Shown: positions 26,656-35,866, counted from the stretch's first letter. The stretch: 64,000 nt of DNA from Saprospiraceae bacterium (GCA_016714445.1 JADJNF010000001.1:868001-932000); one strand, 5' to 3'. The notes: a model not told the origin generated them from the sequence alone. Numbers and translations are program-made.

Positions 26656-26768
26656 TGAATATGACTGATTTAACTTTGTTGACCAGAATTTTTATAAATT
26701 TTGAAATTTATTTTATCTTGTTGCGTATGTCTAATAGTAAAAACAGCATTACAGAGATGTAAATTCTA

Positions 26769-27365
26769 ATGGTGAATTTCAAAATGGAACGTTGCGTGGG
26801 TTTGTCAGATCGGGAGATCATCCGTTTGTCATTGGCAGATTTGGAGTATTTTGCTTGTCTGGTATTAAAATATGAAGTCCGCTTGCTGACCTACATCAAA
26901 AAAATATCGCAATGCAATCATGACGAAGCGGAAGATATCCTTCAGGAAGCATTCATCAAAATATGGAAAAATCTAAAGGGCTACGATCCGAGACTCACGC
27001 TTGAAAGTTGGATATTTCGTATTGTCCACAATGAAACCATCAGCTTTTGGCGCAAAAAAACTTCTTACTCCAAAGACAAAATTGTCCAATTGGATGACGA
27101 AAGATTGCATTCACTCACGGCTGTAGAAGACTTGGATGAAATGGAAGGTGAATCATTCTTCCGTATCATAGAAGAAGTGCTTCCACTACTTAAGCAGGAA
27201 TATCGGGAAGTACTGGTACTTAAATACCTGGAAGATAAAAGTTATATAGAAATCTCTGACATCCTGAAGATCCCCGAAGGTACCGTGGCTACCAGAATCA
27301 GCAGGGCTAAAAAGTCTTTTAAAGAACTGGCATCCGGAAAATTTGATCAATCCATATTTAAATAA
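26769..27365 (+). CDS. RNA polymerase ECF sigma factor
   Basis: 198 residues. Sigma region 2 is clear (YEVRLLTYIKKISQCNHDEA, DILQEAFIKIWKNLKGYDP, LESWIFRIVHNETISFWRKK), joined by an acidic linker to region 4 (LPLLKQEYREVLVLKYLEDK and the helix-turn-helix YIEISDILKIPEGTVATRIS). It directs RNA polymerase to specific promoters. Start at 26769, or at the internal Met 26784. The gene 8 bases downstream encodes a membrane protein in the position where an anti-sigma factor is usually found. Upstream is the 21-bp minisatellite. Confidence 0.93.
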   Translation: MVNFKMERCVGLSDREIIRLSLADLEYFACLVLKYEVRLLTYIKKISQCNHDEAEDILQEAFIKIWKNLKGYDPRLTLESWIFRIVHNETISFWRKKTSYSKDKIVQLDDERLHSLTAVEDLDEMEGESFFRIIEEVLPLLKQEYREVLVLKYLEDKSYIEISDILKIPEGTVATRISRAKKSFKELASGKFDQSIFK

Positions 27366-27372
27366 TACAAAT

Positions 27373-28080
27373 ATGAACAACGCACAAAAAATCATCGAGA
27401 AAATAAAGACGGAAAATATTAGACATCGTGAAGCATGGACCTTCTCCGCTCGGGAGATGATCACCTGGAGTGCCTATATGCTTTTTATTCTGATCGGCAG
27501 CATTTCCTTTTCCATCATCCTTTTTGCCATTTCTGTCAGCGGTTTTGACTTACTCCAGCATTTCAAACACTCCGGAATGGAATCCGTATTGGTACTCCTT
27601 CCTTTGCTTTGGCTGGCAGTACTGATATTTTTCCTTGGTGCATCTGTAGCCAGTGTGGTGCAGACAGGCAGAGCCTACAAAATATCCTTCAGCAATTGGG
27701 TTAGCTTGAGTACAGGGATTAGTATGGCCATCGGTACTTTGTTTTTTATCACCGGCGGAGCAAAATGGCTGGAGCACAAATTTGAAACCAACATCGAATC
27801 TTACGAAAGTATACAGGAGAAAAAAACTGCCATCTGGAGTCAACCTGATTTGGGCACCCTTTCCGGAGAAATCATCTCATTAGATGATCAAATCATTACT
27901 ATCAAAGACTGGAAAAGCAACATTTGGACCATTTCTTATCAAAATGCTTTTATTGCGCCTGTAGTAAAAATGGAGGAAGGAGTGCAGATAAAACTCAACG
28001 GCACCAAAACCGGAACCAATACATTCAACGCTGAAAGCATCAAACCATGGGGCGGAATACCTGGTAAGTGTGTACAATGA
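27373..28080 (+). CDS. Membrane protein co-encoded with the ECF sigma factor
   Basis: About 235 residues from the ATG at 27373 (a longer frame begins inside the sigma gene). The N-terminus (MNNAQKIIEKIKTENIRHRE) is cytoplasmic and basic. Three membrane helices follow (AYMLFILIGSISFSIILFAI, LVLLPLLWLAVLIFFLGA, GISMAIGTLFFITGG), then a ~90-residue C-terminal domain with GTLSGEIISLDDQIITIKDW and VKMEEGVQIKLNGTK, which looks like a small beta-barrel. I see no zinc-binding HxxxCxxC anti-sigma motif or FecR domain. Its position suggests it controls the sigma factor, but the mechanism is not visible. Confidence 0.8.
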   Translation: MNNAQKIIEKIKTENIRHREAWTFSAREMITWSAYMLFILIGSISFSIILFAISVSGFDLLQHFKHSGMESVLVLLPLLWLAVLIFFLGASVASVVQTGRAYKISFSNWVSLSTGISMAIGTLFFITGGAKWLEHKFETNIESYESIQEKKTAIWSQPDLGTLSGEIISLDDQIITIKDWKSNIWTISYQNAFIAPVVKMEEGVQIKLNGTKTGTNTFNAESIKPWGGIPGKCVQ

Positions 28081-28084
28081 AGAG

Positions 28085-28625
28085 GGGAACTGTGATGGAG
28101 AGATCAGTGATCAGGTGATCAAGTGATCGGTGAGTGGGTGATCTTTGATTTGGTGAATGAGAGAATGAGTGAATGAGTGAATGGTGAATGAGTGAATGGT
28201 GAATTGTGATTGAGATATCTGTGATCATGTGATTTGTGATCATGTGATCGGTGATTGGGTGATCTTTGATTTGGTGAATGAGAGAATTAGTGAATGGTGA
28301 ATTGTGATGGAGATATCTGTGATCAGGTGATCAAGTGATAGGTGAGTGGGTGATCATGTGATCGGTGAATGAGAGAATGAGTGAATGAGAGAATGAGTGA
28401 ATGAGAGAATGAGTGAATGGTGAATTGTGATTGAGATATCTGTGATCATGTGATTTGTGATCATGTGATCGGTGAATGAGTGAATGAGAGAATGAGTGAA
28501 TGGTGAATTGTGATGGAGATATCTGTGATCATGCGATTTGTGATCATGTGTTCGGTGAGTGGGTGATCTTTGATTTGGTGAATGAGTGAATGAGTGAATG
28601 GTGAATTGTGATGGAGATATCTTTG
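28085..28625. repeat. Compound GATC-rich minisatellite
   Basis: About 540 bp built from short modules: GTGATCATGTGATC, GGTGAGTGGGTGATCTTTGA, runs of GAATGAGT/GAATGAGA, and GGTGAATTGTGATGGAGATA. GAGATATCT marks five blocks (about 28212, 28310, 28433, 28515, 28614). By hand count there are ~19 GATC sites inside the array and three more just after it. The plus strand is almost free of C outside GATC and ATATCT. No plausible coding frame. Confidence 0.88.
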
Positions 28626-28840
28626 ACCTGGCTTACTCCGTGGGGGTCAATCTGATTGGGTGAGCTGTGATCAAGTGATCTGAGATCGGGTATTTGGGAT
28701 ACCGGAGGTCCAAATTAATTTGATGCATCATGCCATTTTGAAAATAAATTTTGAAAACTATTACAAAAATGAAAGAAAACCGAAAGCCTTGCGTATTCCT
28801 ATTGAAAGACATTTGATTATTCATTTAAAAACATAAAATA

Positions 28841-29605
28841 ATGAGACACCTCACAATGATTTTAGGAATTTTGACCGTATTTTTTTTATCCGCATTTATG
28901 CCTTCTGTTCAGAATATTAAAAGTTCCGACCCTATTAGTGATGAAGAAAAAGCCGGATTGGTCAAAATGAGAGAAGAAGAAAAACTTGCGTTCGAAGTGT
29001 ATACTTTCCTGGATGAAAAATGGAATCATCAGGTTTTTAATAACATCAAACAAAGCGAAAGCAGACACGGAGAATTGGTAAAAGGATTGTTGGATCAATA
29101 TAACATCAAAGACCCTTACATCAAAACTAAAGGCAAATACGCCAATGCTGACCTGCAAAAACTGTATACTGAACTGACCGCTAAAGGAAGTCAATCACTC
29201 AAAGACGCTTTCACCGTAGGAGCGATCATCGAAGACATGGATATCGCCGATCTCGACAAACTCATGGCCGGCACCACTAATAAAGATCTCTTGAATGTGT
29301 ACGAAAACCTTAATCTGGGATCAAGAAACCACATGAGAGCATTCAGTCGTCAATTGGAATTGGCAAAAGGAAGTTATACTCCATCATACATCACTCAGGA
29401 GAGATATGAAAACATCATCAATGGTGACCATGAAACAGGCAATTGTTTCTCTGATAATTCCAGATGCAATACAAAAGGCAATAAAGGATGTGGTAACAAA
29501 AACGGAAAAGCTTGTGCCGGAAATGGTGGCAATAAATCCTGTGGTGGTGGTAACAGCAATGCATGTGCGGGAGCTAAAGGCAAACAAAAAGGATGTTGTA
29601 AATAA
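28841..29605 (+). CDS. Secreted DUF2202 protein with Cys/Gly-rich tail
   Basis: 254 residues. Signal peptide (ILGILTVFFLSAFMPSVQ), then a DUF2202 domain of ferritin-like type: EKAGLVKMREEEKLAFEVYT, SESRHGELVKGLLDQYNI, VGAIIEDMDIADLDKLM and LGSRNHMRAFSRQLE, with conserved Glu and His positions of a possible metal site. The last ~60 residues are a Gly/Asn/Lys-rich tail with eight Cys (SRCNTKGNKGCGNKNGKACA, ending GCCK) absent from the paralogue downstream. The tail could bind metal or form disulfides. Function of the family is unknown. Confidence 0.85.
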   Translation: MRHLTMILGILTVFFLSAFMPSVQNIKSSDPISDEEKAGLVKMREEEKLAFEVYTFLDEKWNHQVFNNIKQSESRHGELVKGLLDQYNIKDPYIKTKGKYANADLQKLYTELTAKGSQSLKDAFTVGAIIEDMDIADLDKLMAGTTNKDLLNVYENLNLGSRNHMRAFSRQLELAKGSYTPSYITQERYENIINGDHETGNCFSDNSRCNTKGNKGCGNKNGKACAGNGGNKSCGGGNSNACAGAKGKQKGCCK

Positions 29606-29654
29606 GACATCAAAATATTTTTAATCATCATCATCCGTCTAAAAAATATAAAAA

Positions 29655-30254
29655 ATGAAAAAGTTAATATTTATTGCAACCATCACTGTAATCATGTTTG
29701 CTTCCTGCACCAAAGACAATAATTCAGAAATTTCCTTGTCCGATCAGGAAAAATCAGATCTAATCTTTTTGCGACAAGAAGAAAAACTGGCTCACGATGT
29801 GTATGTATACGCTTTCGGAAAATATGGAATTTCTATTTTTGACAACATCTCCAACAGTGAAGATACCCATATGGATGCCGTTTTGACCCTGATGAACAAA
29901 TATAATATCATCGATCCTGCAGCAGGAATGACCGAAGGAGTATTTGAAAATGATGATTTACAACTTTTGTACCAGCAGCTGATCTCAAAAGTGAATCTGT
30001 CTTCAATCCAGGCACTTGAAGCAGGTGCAACGATCGAAGATCTGGATATCAGTGACATAACATCATTTTATAAAAATACAACTAAAGCTGACATAATACA
30101 GGTATATGATATGCTTACTTGTGGGTCAAGAAATCACTTAAGAGGATTTACCGGACAGTTAAAAACTTTAAACAGTATCTACAGTCCGCAATTTTTGACC
30201 GTCAGTGAGTACCAGACCATATTGAGTGGCAGTCATGAACACTGTGGCAAATAA
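29655..30254 (+). CDS. DUF2202 lipoprotein
   Basis: 199 residues. A lipoprotein signal (IATITVIMFASCTKDN) precedes a DUF2202 domain parallel to the gene 49 bases upstream: QEKSDLIFLRQEEKLAHDVY, SEDTHMDAVLTLMNKYNI, GATIEDLDISDITSFYK and CGSRNHLRGFTGQLK. The Glu/His pattern of a ferritin-like four-helix bundle is kept. No Cys-rich tail here. The pair is probably one transcription unit, closed by the terminator at 30281. Confidence 0.85.
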   Translation: MKKLIFIATITVIMFASCTKDNNSEISLSDQEKSDLIFLRQEEKLAHDVYVYAFGKYGISIFDNISNSEDTHMDAVLTLMNKYNIIDPAAGMTEGVFENDDLQLLYQQLISKVNLSSIQALEAGATIEDLDISDITSFYKNTTKADIIQVYDMLTCGSRNHLRGFTGQLKTLNSIYSPQFLTVSEYQTILSGSHEHCGK

Positions 30255-30280
30255 TGCACATGATTCACTTGCTAAATACA

Positions 30281-30321
30281 AAACGTGCCGATGATACATC
30301 CAATCATCCGGCACGTTTTTA
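30281..30321 (+). terminator. Rho-independent terminator after the DUF2202 pair
   Basis: CGTGCCGATGAT pairs with ATCATCCGGCACG (one bulged C) across a short loop, followed by TTTTTA. A-rich 5' shoulder. Confidence 0.85.
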
Positions 30322-30592
30322 TAGATTTCTTTCATCTTTATTCAGCAGCAATTTTTCCAATATGTTACGTACCAGATTCACTATATTATTTATTTTAGAT
30401 TTAATCTTCCCGGCAAAAACCCAAAACACACCTTTTGACATACAATTGACCACTATAAATATTACAGGTGTGTGAGGACTGCAAGCTTATGCATTCGGAC
30501 AGGTAAAATAATCCATGATTATTAAATGTCTTCTCTATAATACCCGTAGATTTGATGCCAGATCTCCCAAATAATTTTGAAGATTAAACTGC

Positions 30593-31045
30593 CTATTTCC
30601 TCACCAAAAGTGCATTAGCAGTATTACTTGCATTATCGTCACCTGTCCAGTAATAATTTAAGGTGTCTTTGCTTTTTATGATTAAATACGATTTCCCACC
30701 GATACAATTCGTACTTTGACCTGGCAGTAAATCTTCTTTAAAATTAAAACTCTGTCCGTTTTTATTCAGATAGATAAGTTCAGATGCACAACTATTTGGA
30801 GTAGACACTTCGCCGGCTTTGCCATTAATTTCTAGTTTTGATATATTTAAATCCAAGGCAATGGGTGGGTACCCGATTTGATAAGAAAGTCCTGACCAGA
30901 AACCTATCAAAACCTTATCATCAAACATGATTTCCGGCTCATTTTCTTCCATGTCATCTTCTGAATCATCTTCGGTATTTTTTTGACAACTCATGGGTAC
31001 TAATGCAACAAAACATACCAACCACAAAATAACATTTGTTTTCAT
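30593..31045 (-). CDS. Small lipoprotein of unknown function
   Basis: 150 residues. A lipoprotein signal (WLVCFVALVPMSCQKN) is followed by an acidic stretch (TEDDSEDDMEENEPE) and a ~110-residue globular part (LIGFWSGLSYQIGYPP, SFNFKEDLLPGQSTNCIGGK, DTLNYYWTGDDNASN) with two Cys that could pair. I recognise no family. Possibly a lipocalin-like beta-barrel, by analogy with other Bacteroidota lipoproteins that begin with an acidic linker. Confidence 0.7.
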   Translation of the reverse strand: MKTNVILWLVCFVALVPMSCQKNTEDDSEDDMEENEPEIMFDDKVLIGFWSGLSYQIGYPPIALDLNISKLEINGKAGEVSTPNSCASELIYLNKNGQSFNFKEDLLPGQSTNCIGGKSYLIIKSKDTLNYYWTGDDNASNTANALLVRK

Positions 31046-31104
31046 TTTTATTATTTTTATCGATTATATCGACGATAATTTTCATTAAGAAAAATTATGT
31101 CTTC

Positions 31105-31169
31105 ATTATACTCAAAATCAATACGTTGGTTAATGCATTTTTCGCAAACCAATTTATTTTGAGTATAAT
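31105..31169. repeat. Nested inverted repeat
   Basis: ATTATACTCAAAAT (31105-31118) pairs perfectly with ATTTTGAGTATAAT (31156-31169); inside the 37-nt loop TTGGTT (31126-31131) pairs with AACCAA (31147-31152). It lies between two minus-strand lipoprotein genes, with no T-run. It may be a processing or termination structure, or a small mobile element. Confidence 0.65.
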
Positions 31170-31230
31170 TGAAACTACGAATAAAGAGTGACGAATTATG
31201 AATATGCTATTCAATTCACATCATAGCTTT

Positions 31231-31797
31231 TTAATGTAAATTTGCCGGCAAACTATCCACAGAAATTTTGGGTTCAATACCCCACAGGCCAGTCACATTG
31301 ACGATTTTCCAGCCATCCGTTTCTTTTTCCATGATACGCGACTCGCCACTGATGCGAAAATACTTTTTATCTTTATCCGCGTTATACTGCTTCCATGACA
31401 GTATAGCATGTTTATCTGAAAAAAAGTGGACGTTAATGTCAGCCCGTTTGTAATCCGGATGGATGACATTTTCGCCATTTTTGTAGTACTTTTCTATCCA
31501 GTCAGATCCCTGTTTGTTGATGGCGTCCCAACCGTTGGCAATATCTGCTGTACCGTCTTCATTGTTCCATGCTTGTGATGTATAATCCTTATGACTCCAT
31601 GAGGAGCGCCATCCTTCCACATTGCCGGCAAAAAACATCTTGGTTTCATTGTCGATGACTTTCATGATGGAATCGAGTTCGGCTTTCTCATCTATTCCAG
31701 ATTTTGCTTCTAACGATTGTGTCATGGCAGAATCAGATTTGTGATTACAGCTAAAAATTAAAAGAAAGGAAAAAGTGAATAAAAGAACATTTTTCAT
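31231..31797 (-). CDS. NTF2/SnoaL-like lipoprotein
   Basis: 188 residues. A lipoprotein signal (FTFSFLLIFSCNHKS) is followed by an NTF2-like domain (DUF4440/SnoaL type): IMKVIDNETKMFFAGNVEGW, YTSQAWNNEDG, WIEKYYKNGENVIHP, VHFFSDKHAILSWKQY and GWKIVNVTGLW. Such domains form a cone-shaped beta-sheet pocket and either bind small molecules or catalyse simple reactions; no catalytic pair can be assigned here. Likely periplasmic, membrane-anchored. Confidence 0.8.
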   Translation of the reverse strand: MKNVLLFTFSFLLIFSCNHKSDSAMTQSLEAKSGIDEKAELDSIMKVIDNETKMFFAGNVEGWRSSWSHKDYTSQAWNNEDGTADIANGWDAINKQGSDWIEKYYKNGENVIHPDYKRADINVHFFSDKHAILSWKQYNADKDKKYFRISGESRIMEKETDGWKIVNVTGLWGIEPKISVDSLPANLH

Positions 31798-31938
31798 TTG
31801 TGTTTGATTTTTATTGATTAAAAAGTTAAATTATTTTTAATATTTGTAATAATACACAGCTCTGAATATTTCACGCCAATCACTTTCGTCTGAGATTCAT
31901 GAATATATGGCTTCAATATGCCCTATGAATAAATTGCA

Positions 31939-33183
31939 TTAATCTACCAGTCCAAAATACTGGCCACTGCCAAAGTTGGTTATGCTATTACCACTTCCAC
32001 CTCTGATTGCTTTACCACCAGCACCCGCACCACCACCAAATATTCCCCCAACAATACCTACACCATCACTCCCTCTTGCACCCCCTGCAGTACCATCAGT
32101 ACCTCCTCCTACCCCAGCACCGCCATCACCGCCAGATGTAGCGGTACCATTAAGTCCGCCAATGCCAACATAACTTGTATTACAACTACCAAATTGGTTA
32201 GCCCAAGCGTTACCCCCACCATGACCTCCCAAACCATTTATTATACCTGCACCACCACCACCACCACCGCCATAGCCTGTTTCGCCCACATTTGACCCGG
32301 GTTTGCCACCACCACCACCGCCGGCAATTATTCCATAATTCTTTATGCTAATGGTAACCCCTGTTTTTGTTAGTATGGCATCTCCACCACTTCCACCACT
32401 TGAAGGAAAAATAGTTCCCGGACAAGTTCCTGCAGTATTACCATTAATAACAGCTTTACCACCAACTCCACCTGCTCCGGCTATAGTACCGTTATTGACA
32501 ATGGTAATTGCGGCCGGAAAAGTCATTGTGGTAAATATAAAAGCGTCTCCACCGGCTGTACTTGCAGAGATTGTAACACCAGGGCTGATGTTTACCACAT
32601 ATTTGGGGGAAGGGTTGTTTTGAACCAAATCATAAAAATCAAGGTTCTGCTGGTTTGTAGTTATGTTTATTACAACGGTTTTACATTCGGCACAATAACA
32701 ATTCCAAACCTGGTTGGTAGCATCATAATAATTGAGACATCTTTCGTTTGAATTAAAGATATGCAGACCATTAGGTGGGTTGGTGATGGCATTGCGCTGT
32801 GCAGTGGTAAGGGTGGGAAATAATACCCCCTGACTGGTTGACTTCATCTCTAAGATTGCTTTGGGATGAGGGTTTTCAGTACCTATACCAATTTGATTGG
32901 ATGCACCAATTCTATACCAACTATCATAACTTCCATCAAAGTAATAAAACCCTTGTAAGGAGTTCGCATTGCTGCTGCTTGTTTGAAAGACAAGGAGTCC
33001 GTGTGCCGGATCTATTATTTGTAACCTTGCCGCTTCTGTAATTCTGGGTATTAAAATACCTTTATTGGTACTTTTCATTTCAATTATCGCAGACGTATCA
33101 GGTGCCATGGTGCCAATGCCTACATTCTGTGCCTGAACCAATACAGATAAGCTAATAAAAAGCAAAAAGTAAATGTGTTTCAT
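31939..33183 (-). CDS. Secreted Gly-rich fibre protein
   Basis: 414 residues with a signal peptide (FLLFISLSVLVQAQ). Two copies of the Bacteroidota surface motif follow: NVGIGTMAPDTSAIIEMKST...ILIPR and QIGIGTENPHPKAILEMKST...VLFPT, each ending in a GLxxF strand. A short Cys-containing linker (CLNYYDATNQVWNCYCAEC) leads to a Gly-rich C-terminal half (GGGGGGAGIINGLGGHGGG) resembling phage-type glycine-rich tail or adhesin segments. It is related in N-terminal motif to the fibre operon at 12.3-17.6 kb but stands alone. Likely exposed on the cell surface. Confidence 0.78.
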   Translation of the reverse strand: MKHIYFLLFISLSVLVQAQNVGIGTMAPDTSAIIEMKSTNKGILIPRITEAARLQIIDPAHGLLVFQTSSSNANSLQGFYYFDGSYDSWYRIGASNQIGIGTENPHPKAILEMKSTSQGVLFPTLTTAQRNAITNPPNGLHIFNSNERCLNYYDATNQVWNCYCAECKTVVINITTNQQNLDFYDLVQNNPSPKYVVNISPGVTISASTAGGDAFIFTTMTFPAAITIVNNGTIAGAGGVGGKAVINGNTAGTCPGTIFPSSGGSGGDAILTKTGVTISIKNYGIIAGGGGGGKPGSNVGETGYGGGGGGGAGIINGLGGHGGGNAWANQFGSCNTSYVGIGGLNGTATSGGDGGAGVGGGTDGTAGGARGSDGVGIVGGIFGGGAGAGGKAIRGGSGNSITNFGSGQYFGLVD

Positions 33184-33844
33184 TTTATATAAATAATTTG
33201 GATGAAAAACTATATTTTATTGTTCATTGATTAGGAAACTGATCATGATATTTCTCTATATTCGCTTTAGACTATCGGAACAGTAGCCGTCATATCAATT
33301 TTCTGAATGCAGCTGAAAATAAAAGAAAAGTAAGAATGAATAAAAATCATTTTTCATTTATACTGTGATTTTGAATGTTTAAAAAAATTATAAAAGACTG
33401 GTAGCAGGAATGACATAATGCAAAATATTTCTTGTCTTAATCTCTAATCTTTGATTTTAATCAGTAAGTCTGGTTTGATCTTTATTAAAAAAATAGAATT
33501 TATTTCGCCACAAATTGATCCGTCTTACTGAGCTGAAATACTGACAATAATGATAAAGTATCCTTATATATTTTATAAAAATCCGACATAGGTATCCTCG
33601 CTCAAACTTCTTTAATAAATGATAAAAAATTGGGATGCACAAATATAAATATGCGCTTCCTGGTACACAATAGTTCATTTGTGGTATATTGATCTTAAAT
33701 ACATAGTTCATTTGTGGTATTTTTACACATTTGTCTGGTCAAACTATGCATAATAAAAGAAAATATAGTGTATTTTGGCACTTTAGAAATGATTACACAA
33801 GTCTCTAAAAATATTGTTTCATAGGCTGATTTATAAAAAATCAT
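33184..33844. other. Intergenic region with a pair of 18-bp direct repeats
   Basis: About 660 bases without a convincing gene; a minus-strand frame of 84 codons here has no recognisable features. ATAGTTCATTTGTGGTAT occurs twice, at 33670-33687 and 33703-33720, 33 bp apart, upstream of the sensor kinase gene. The remainder is AT-rich. Confidence 0.6.
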
Positions 33845-35866
33845 ATGTATTTAACTCAAGTCTTGATTACACTTCTAAAAGTCAAAAATAAAGAAATGCC
33901 ATTAAGACCGCAAGACATTCAGGTTCCTTTAGAAATGATTAACCATCGTTTAAAATTGTCGATTGTTTGTTTTTTTGTGTCTTTGTGGCAGAAATATACT
34001 TTTCAGAGCGGAATCAAAATTAAAATTCTATTTTTTATCTTCGTTCAGCACACACTTGTGTCCCAAACTTCGACATTAAAGGAAATACAAGACACAGAAG
34101 CAGTATCCATCTACAGTGGAATGATAAACGTAAGTTCTGAAAATAATATTTTACTTTTTGAATCCACTGATATTATCACTTCTGAGCATTTTCTAAAACA
34201 ATTAACTCGTGACAGCTTTTCATCACCAGCTTTAAAAAGGGTAAATTATTTCCAATCCAACAGGTCCAATTACTGGATGTTGCTTCCTGTCCGGCTTGCA
34301 GATACCTCCACTTTAGGTATTGCTTTTATGGTGCATGGATGCCAGAATGATTCCGTATGGATTTTAGATAAAAATCTGAATACCACTCAAAAGCAAAAAA
34401 TTCCGATCAATAATTTCAAAAAAGACCTGACTGGTTCTATCATTGCGGGAAACCTGCCCGGTATTGGTTTGAATCTGACTAAAGATGACCGGTTTATCCT
34501 GATCAACACCATAAATTATTCATACAGCAAAAAAAACTTTCCTGTACTATTTGATGCCAAATATTATACAGCGTGGTATTTTAAATTTCACTTGTCAAAG
34601 TTTGTATTTTTCCTCTTCATCTCCGGTGTTGAAATTGGTCTCATTTTATATTTTTTGCTCCATTTTTTTTTACTCAGAGAAAAATATTTGTTTTGGTATA
34701 TACTGTATGTTATCGCACAATTATTACCCAATCTTGATTTTATTCATTGGGCATTTTCGGATCAATTTTCATTTCCTTATTCCTGGTTCAATTTTAAGGT
34801 CTTCCATTTATGTACGATCATGATCACCTATTTGTTTTTCATTCGAAACATACTCAGTGAAAACATTAAAATTTTTAATCGAGCCTTTCATATTCTTGTG
34901 CCTTTGTGTTTAATCATTTTTATCATTGACACCATACTTTTAATCTACGGATATGAATACTGGAGTGGCGTCATTTACACATTCATCAGGTCCTTTGTCG
35001 GATTATTCTGCCTGACCATCACATCCGTAATTTTATTTCTGCACCGCCAGAAAAGATACAGATTGCTTTTTGCCGGGTCTCTGTGTATCGTTATTTCTGA
35101 AACCATAGGTTGGTTGTTCTTTACTGAGTACCGCTCATATATCATCAACTTAGGTATTTTGCTGGAATATTTGTTCTTTTCATATCTGATCAATCAAGTG
35201 ATAAAACAAAATGAAAAAGAAAGGCTTATGGTTAAATCTGAAAATATTGAACTTATCAAAAAGCAGGAAGAACTAAAACAAAGTATCGCTCAGGATATTC
35301 ATGATGAAGTGGGATCTATTATTACTAAATTGAATTTAGAATTGCAATTGGACAAACTGAAAAATAATGATCCAATTCAATTGAAGGCCATTTCGCATTA
35401 CCAAAACTATGTCGAAAAAATCAGAGAAGGACTTAAAGACCTGGTTCAGATTATTGACAATAAAGCGTACGATTTCAGAGACTTTAAGGCATCTGTCAGA
35501 GAAATAGCCTATGACTATCTGGAAAACACAACTATTCGATTGCAGATCAATATGCCTGAACATATTCAAAACCCCATTTTATCCTATCAAATCAAAAGAA
35601 ATCTGGAATGCATATTAAAAGAAGCGTTACAGAACATTTTAAAGCATTCTCAGGCATCAAATGTTACCATGGAACTTAGTATAAACCATGGAATAATCAT
35701 GTTCAATATCATGGATGATGGAATCGGCATTCACACTTCGACTAAGTCAGGCAGTAAAGGACTCACCAATATTAGACAAAGAATAATAAAGCTTAATGGG
35801 ATGCTTAAAATAATATCTTCAGAACATGAAATTGGTACAAAATTAATCATGCAAATCCCTTATTAG
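33845..35866 (+). CDS. 7TM-type sensor histidine kinase (HisKA_3/HATPase)
   Basis: 673 residues as read. After a hydrophobic signal (KIKILFFIFVQHTLVSQ, ~57-74) comes an extracytoplasmic domain, seven membrane helices (7TMR-DISM type), a HisKA_3 dimerisation helix with phospho-acceptor His in IAQDIHDEVGSIITKLN (~490), and a HATPase with KEALQNILKHSQ, DDGIGI and GSKGLTNIRQRI. It would autophosphorylate and pass phosphate to a NarL-type regulator; the one in this region is at 39116-39772. The first ~58 codons coincide with a MITE-like repeat, so the true start is uncertain; no ATG lies close to the signal peptide. The next kinase gene begins 16 bases downstream. Confidence 0.85.
   Translation: MYLTQVLITLLKVKNKEMPLRPQDIQVPLEMINHRLKLSIVCFFVSLWQKYTFQSGIKIKILFFIFVQHTLVSQTSTLKEIQDTEAVSIYSGMINVSSENNILLFESTDIITSEHFLKQLTRDSFSSPALKRVNYFQSNRSNYWMLLPVRLADTSTLGIAFMVHGCQNDSVWILDKNLNTTQKQKIPINNFKKDLTGSIIAGNLPGIGLNLTKDDRFILINTINYSYSKKNFPVLFDAKYYTAWYFKFHLSKFVFFLFISGVEIGLILYFLLHFFLLREKYLFWYILYVIAQLLPNLDFIHWAFSDQFSFPYSWFNFKVFHLCTIMITYLFFIRNILSENIKIFNRAFHILVPLCLIIFIIDTILLIYGYEYWSGVIYTFIRSFVGLFCLTITSVILFLHRQKRYRLLFAGSLCIVISETIGWLFFTEYRSYIINLGILLEYLFFSYLINQVIKQNEKERLMVKSENIELIKKQEELKQSIAQDIHDEVGSIITKLNLELQLDKLKNNDPIQLKAISHYQNYVEKIREGLKDLVQIIDNKAYDFRDFKASVREIAYDYLENTTIRLQINMPEHIQNPILSYQIKRNLECILKEALQNILKHSQASNVTMELSINHGIIMFNIMDDGIGIHTSTKSGSKGLTNIRQRIIKLNGMLKIISSEHEIGTKLIMQIPY
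33895..34016. repeat. Degenerate copy of a MITE-like repeat within the kinase 5' end
   Basis: Similar to the element at 42660-42776, clearest at the right end: GTGTCTTTGTGGCA followed by GAAATATACTTTTCAGAGCG here against GGCCTTTGTGGCA followed by AAAATAAACTTTTTGGAGCG there. The left end (ATGCCATTAAGACCGCAAG) matches weakly. Confidence 0.55.

Noticed and set aside
28040..28243. Minus-strand ORF rich in His, Ile and Ser
   Set aside because: It is the complement of the GATC/GAATGAGT minisatellite and has no independent sign of coding.
30254..30475. Small ORF after the DUF2202 pair
   Set aside because: It runs through the terminator hairpin and has no domain or signal.
31976..32623. Proline-rich plus-strand ORFs
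   Set aside because: They are the antisense of the Gly-rich fibre protein gene.
33457..33711. 84-codon minus-strand ORF
   Set aside because: Composition follows the AT-rich intergenic DNA, overlaps the 18-bp direct repeats, no recognisable features.
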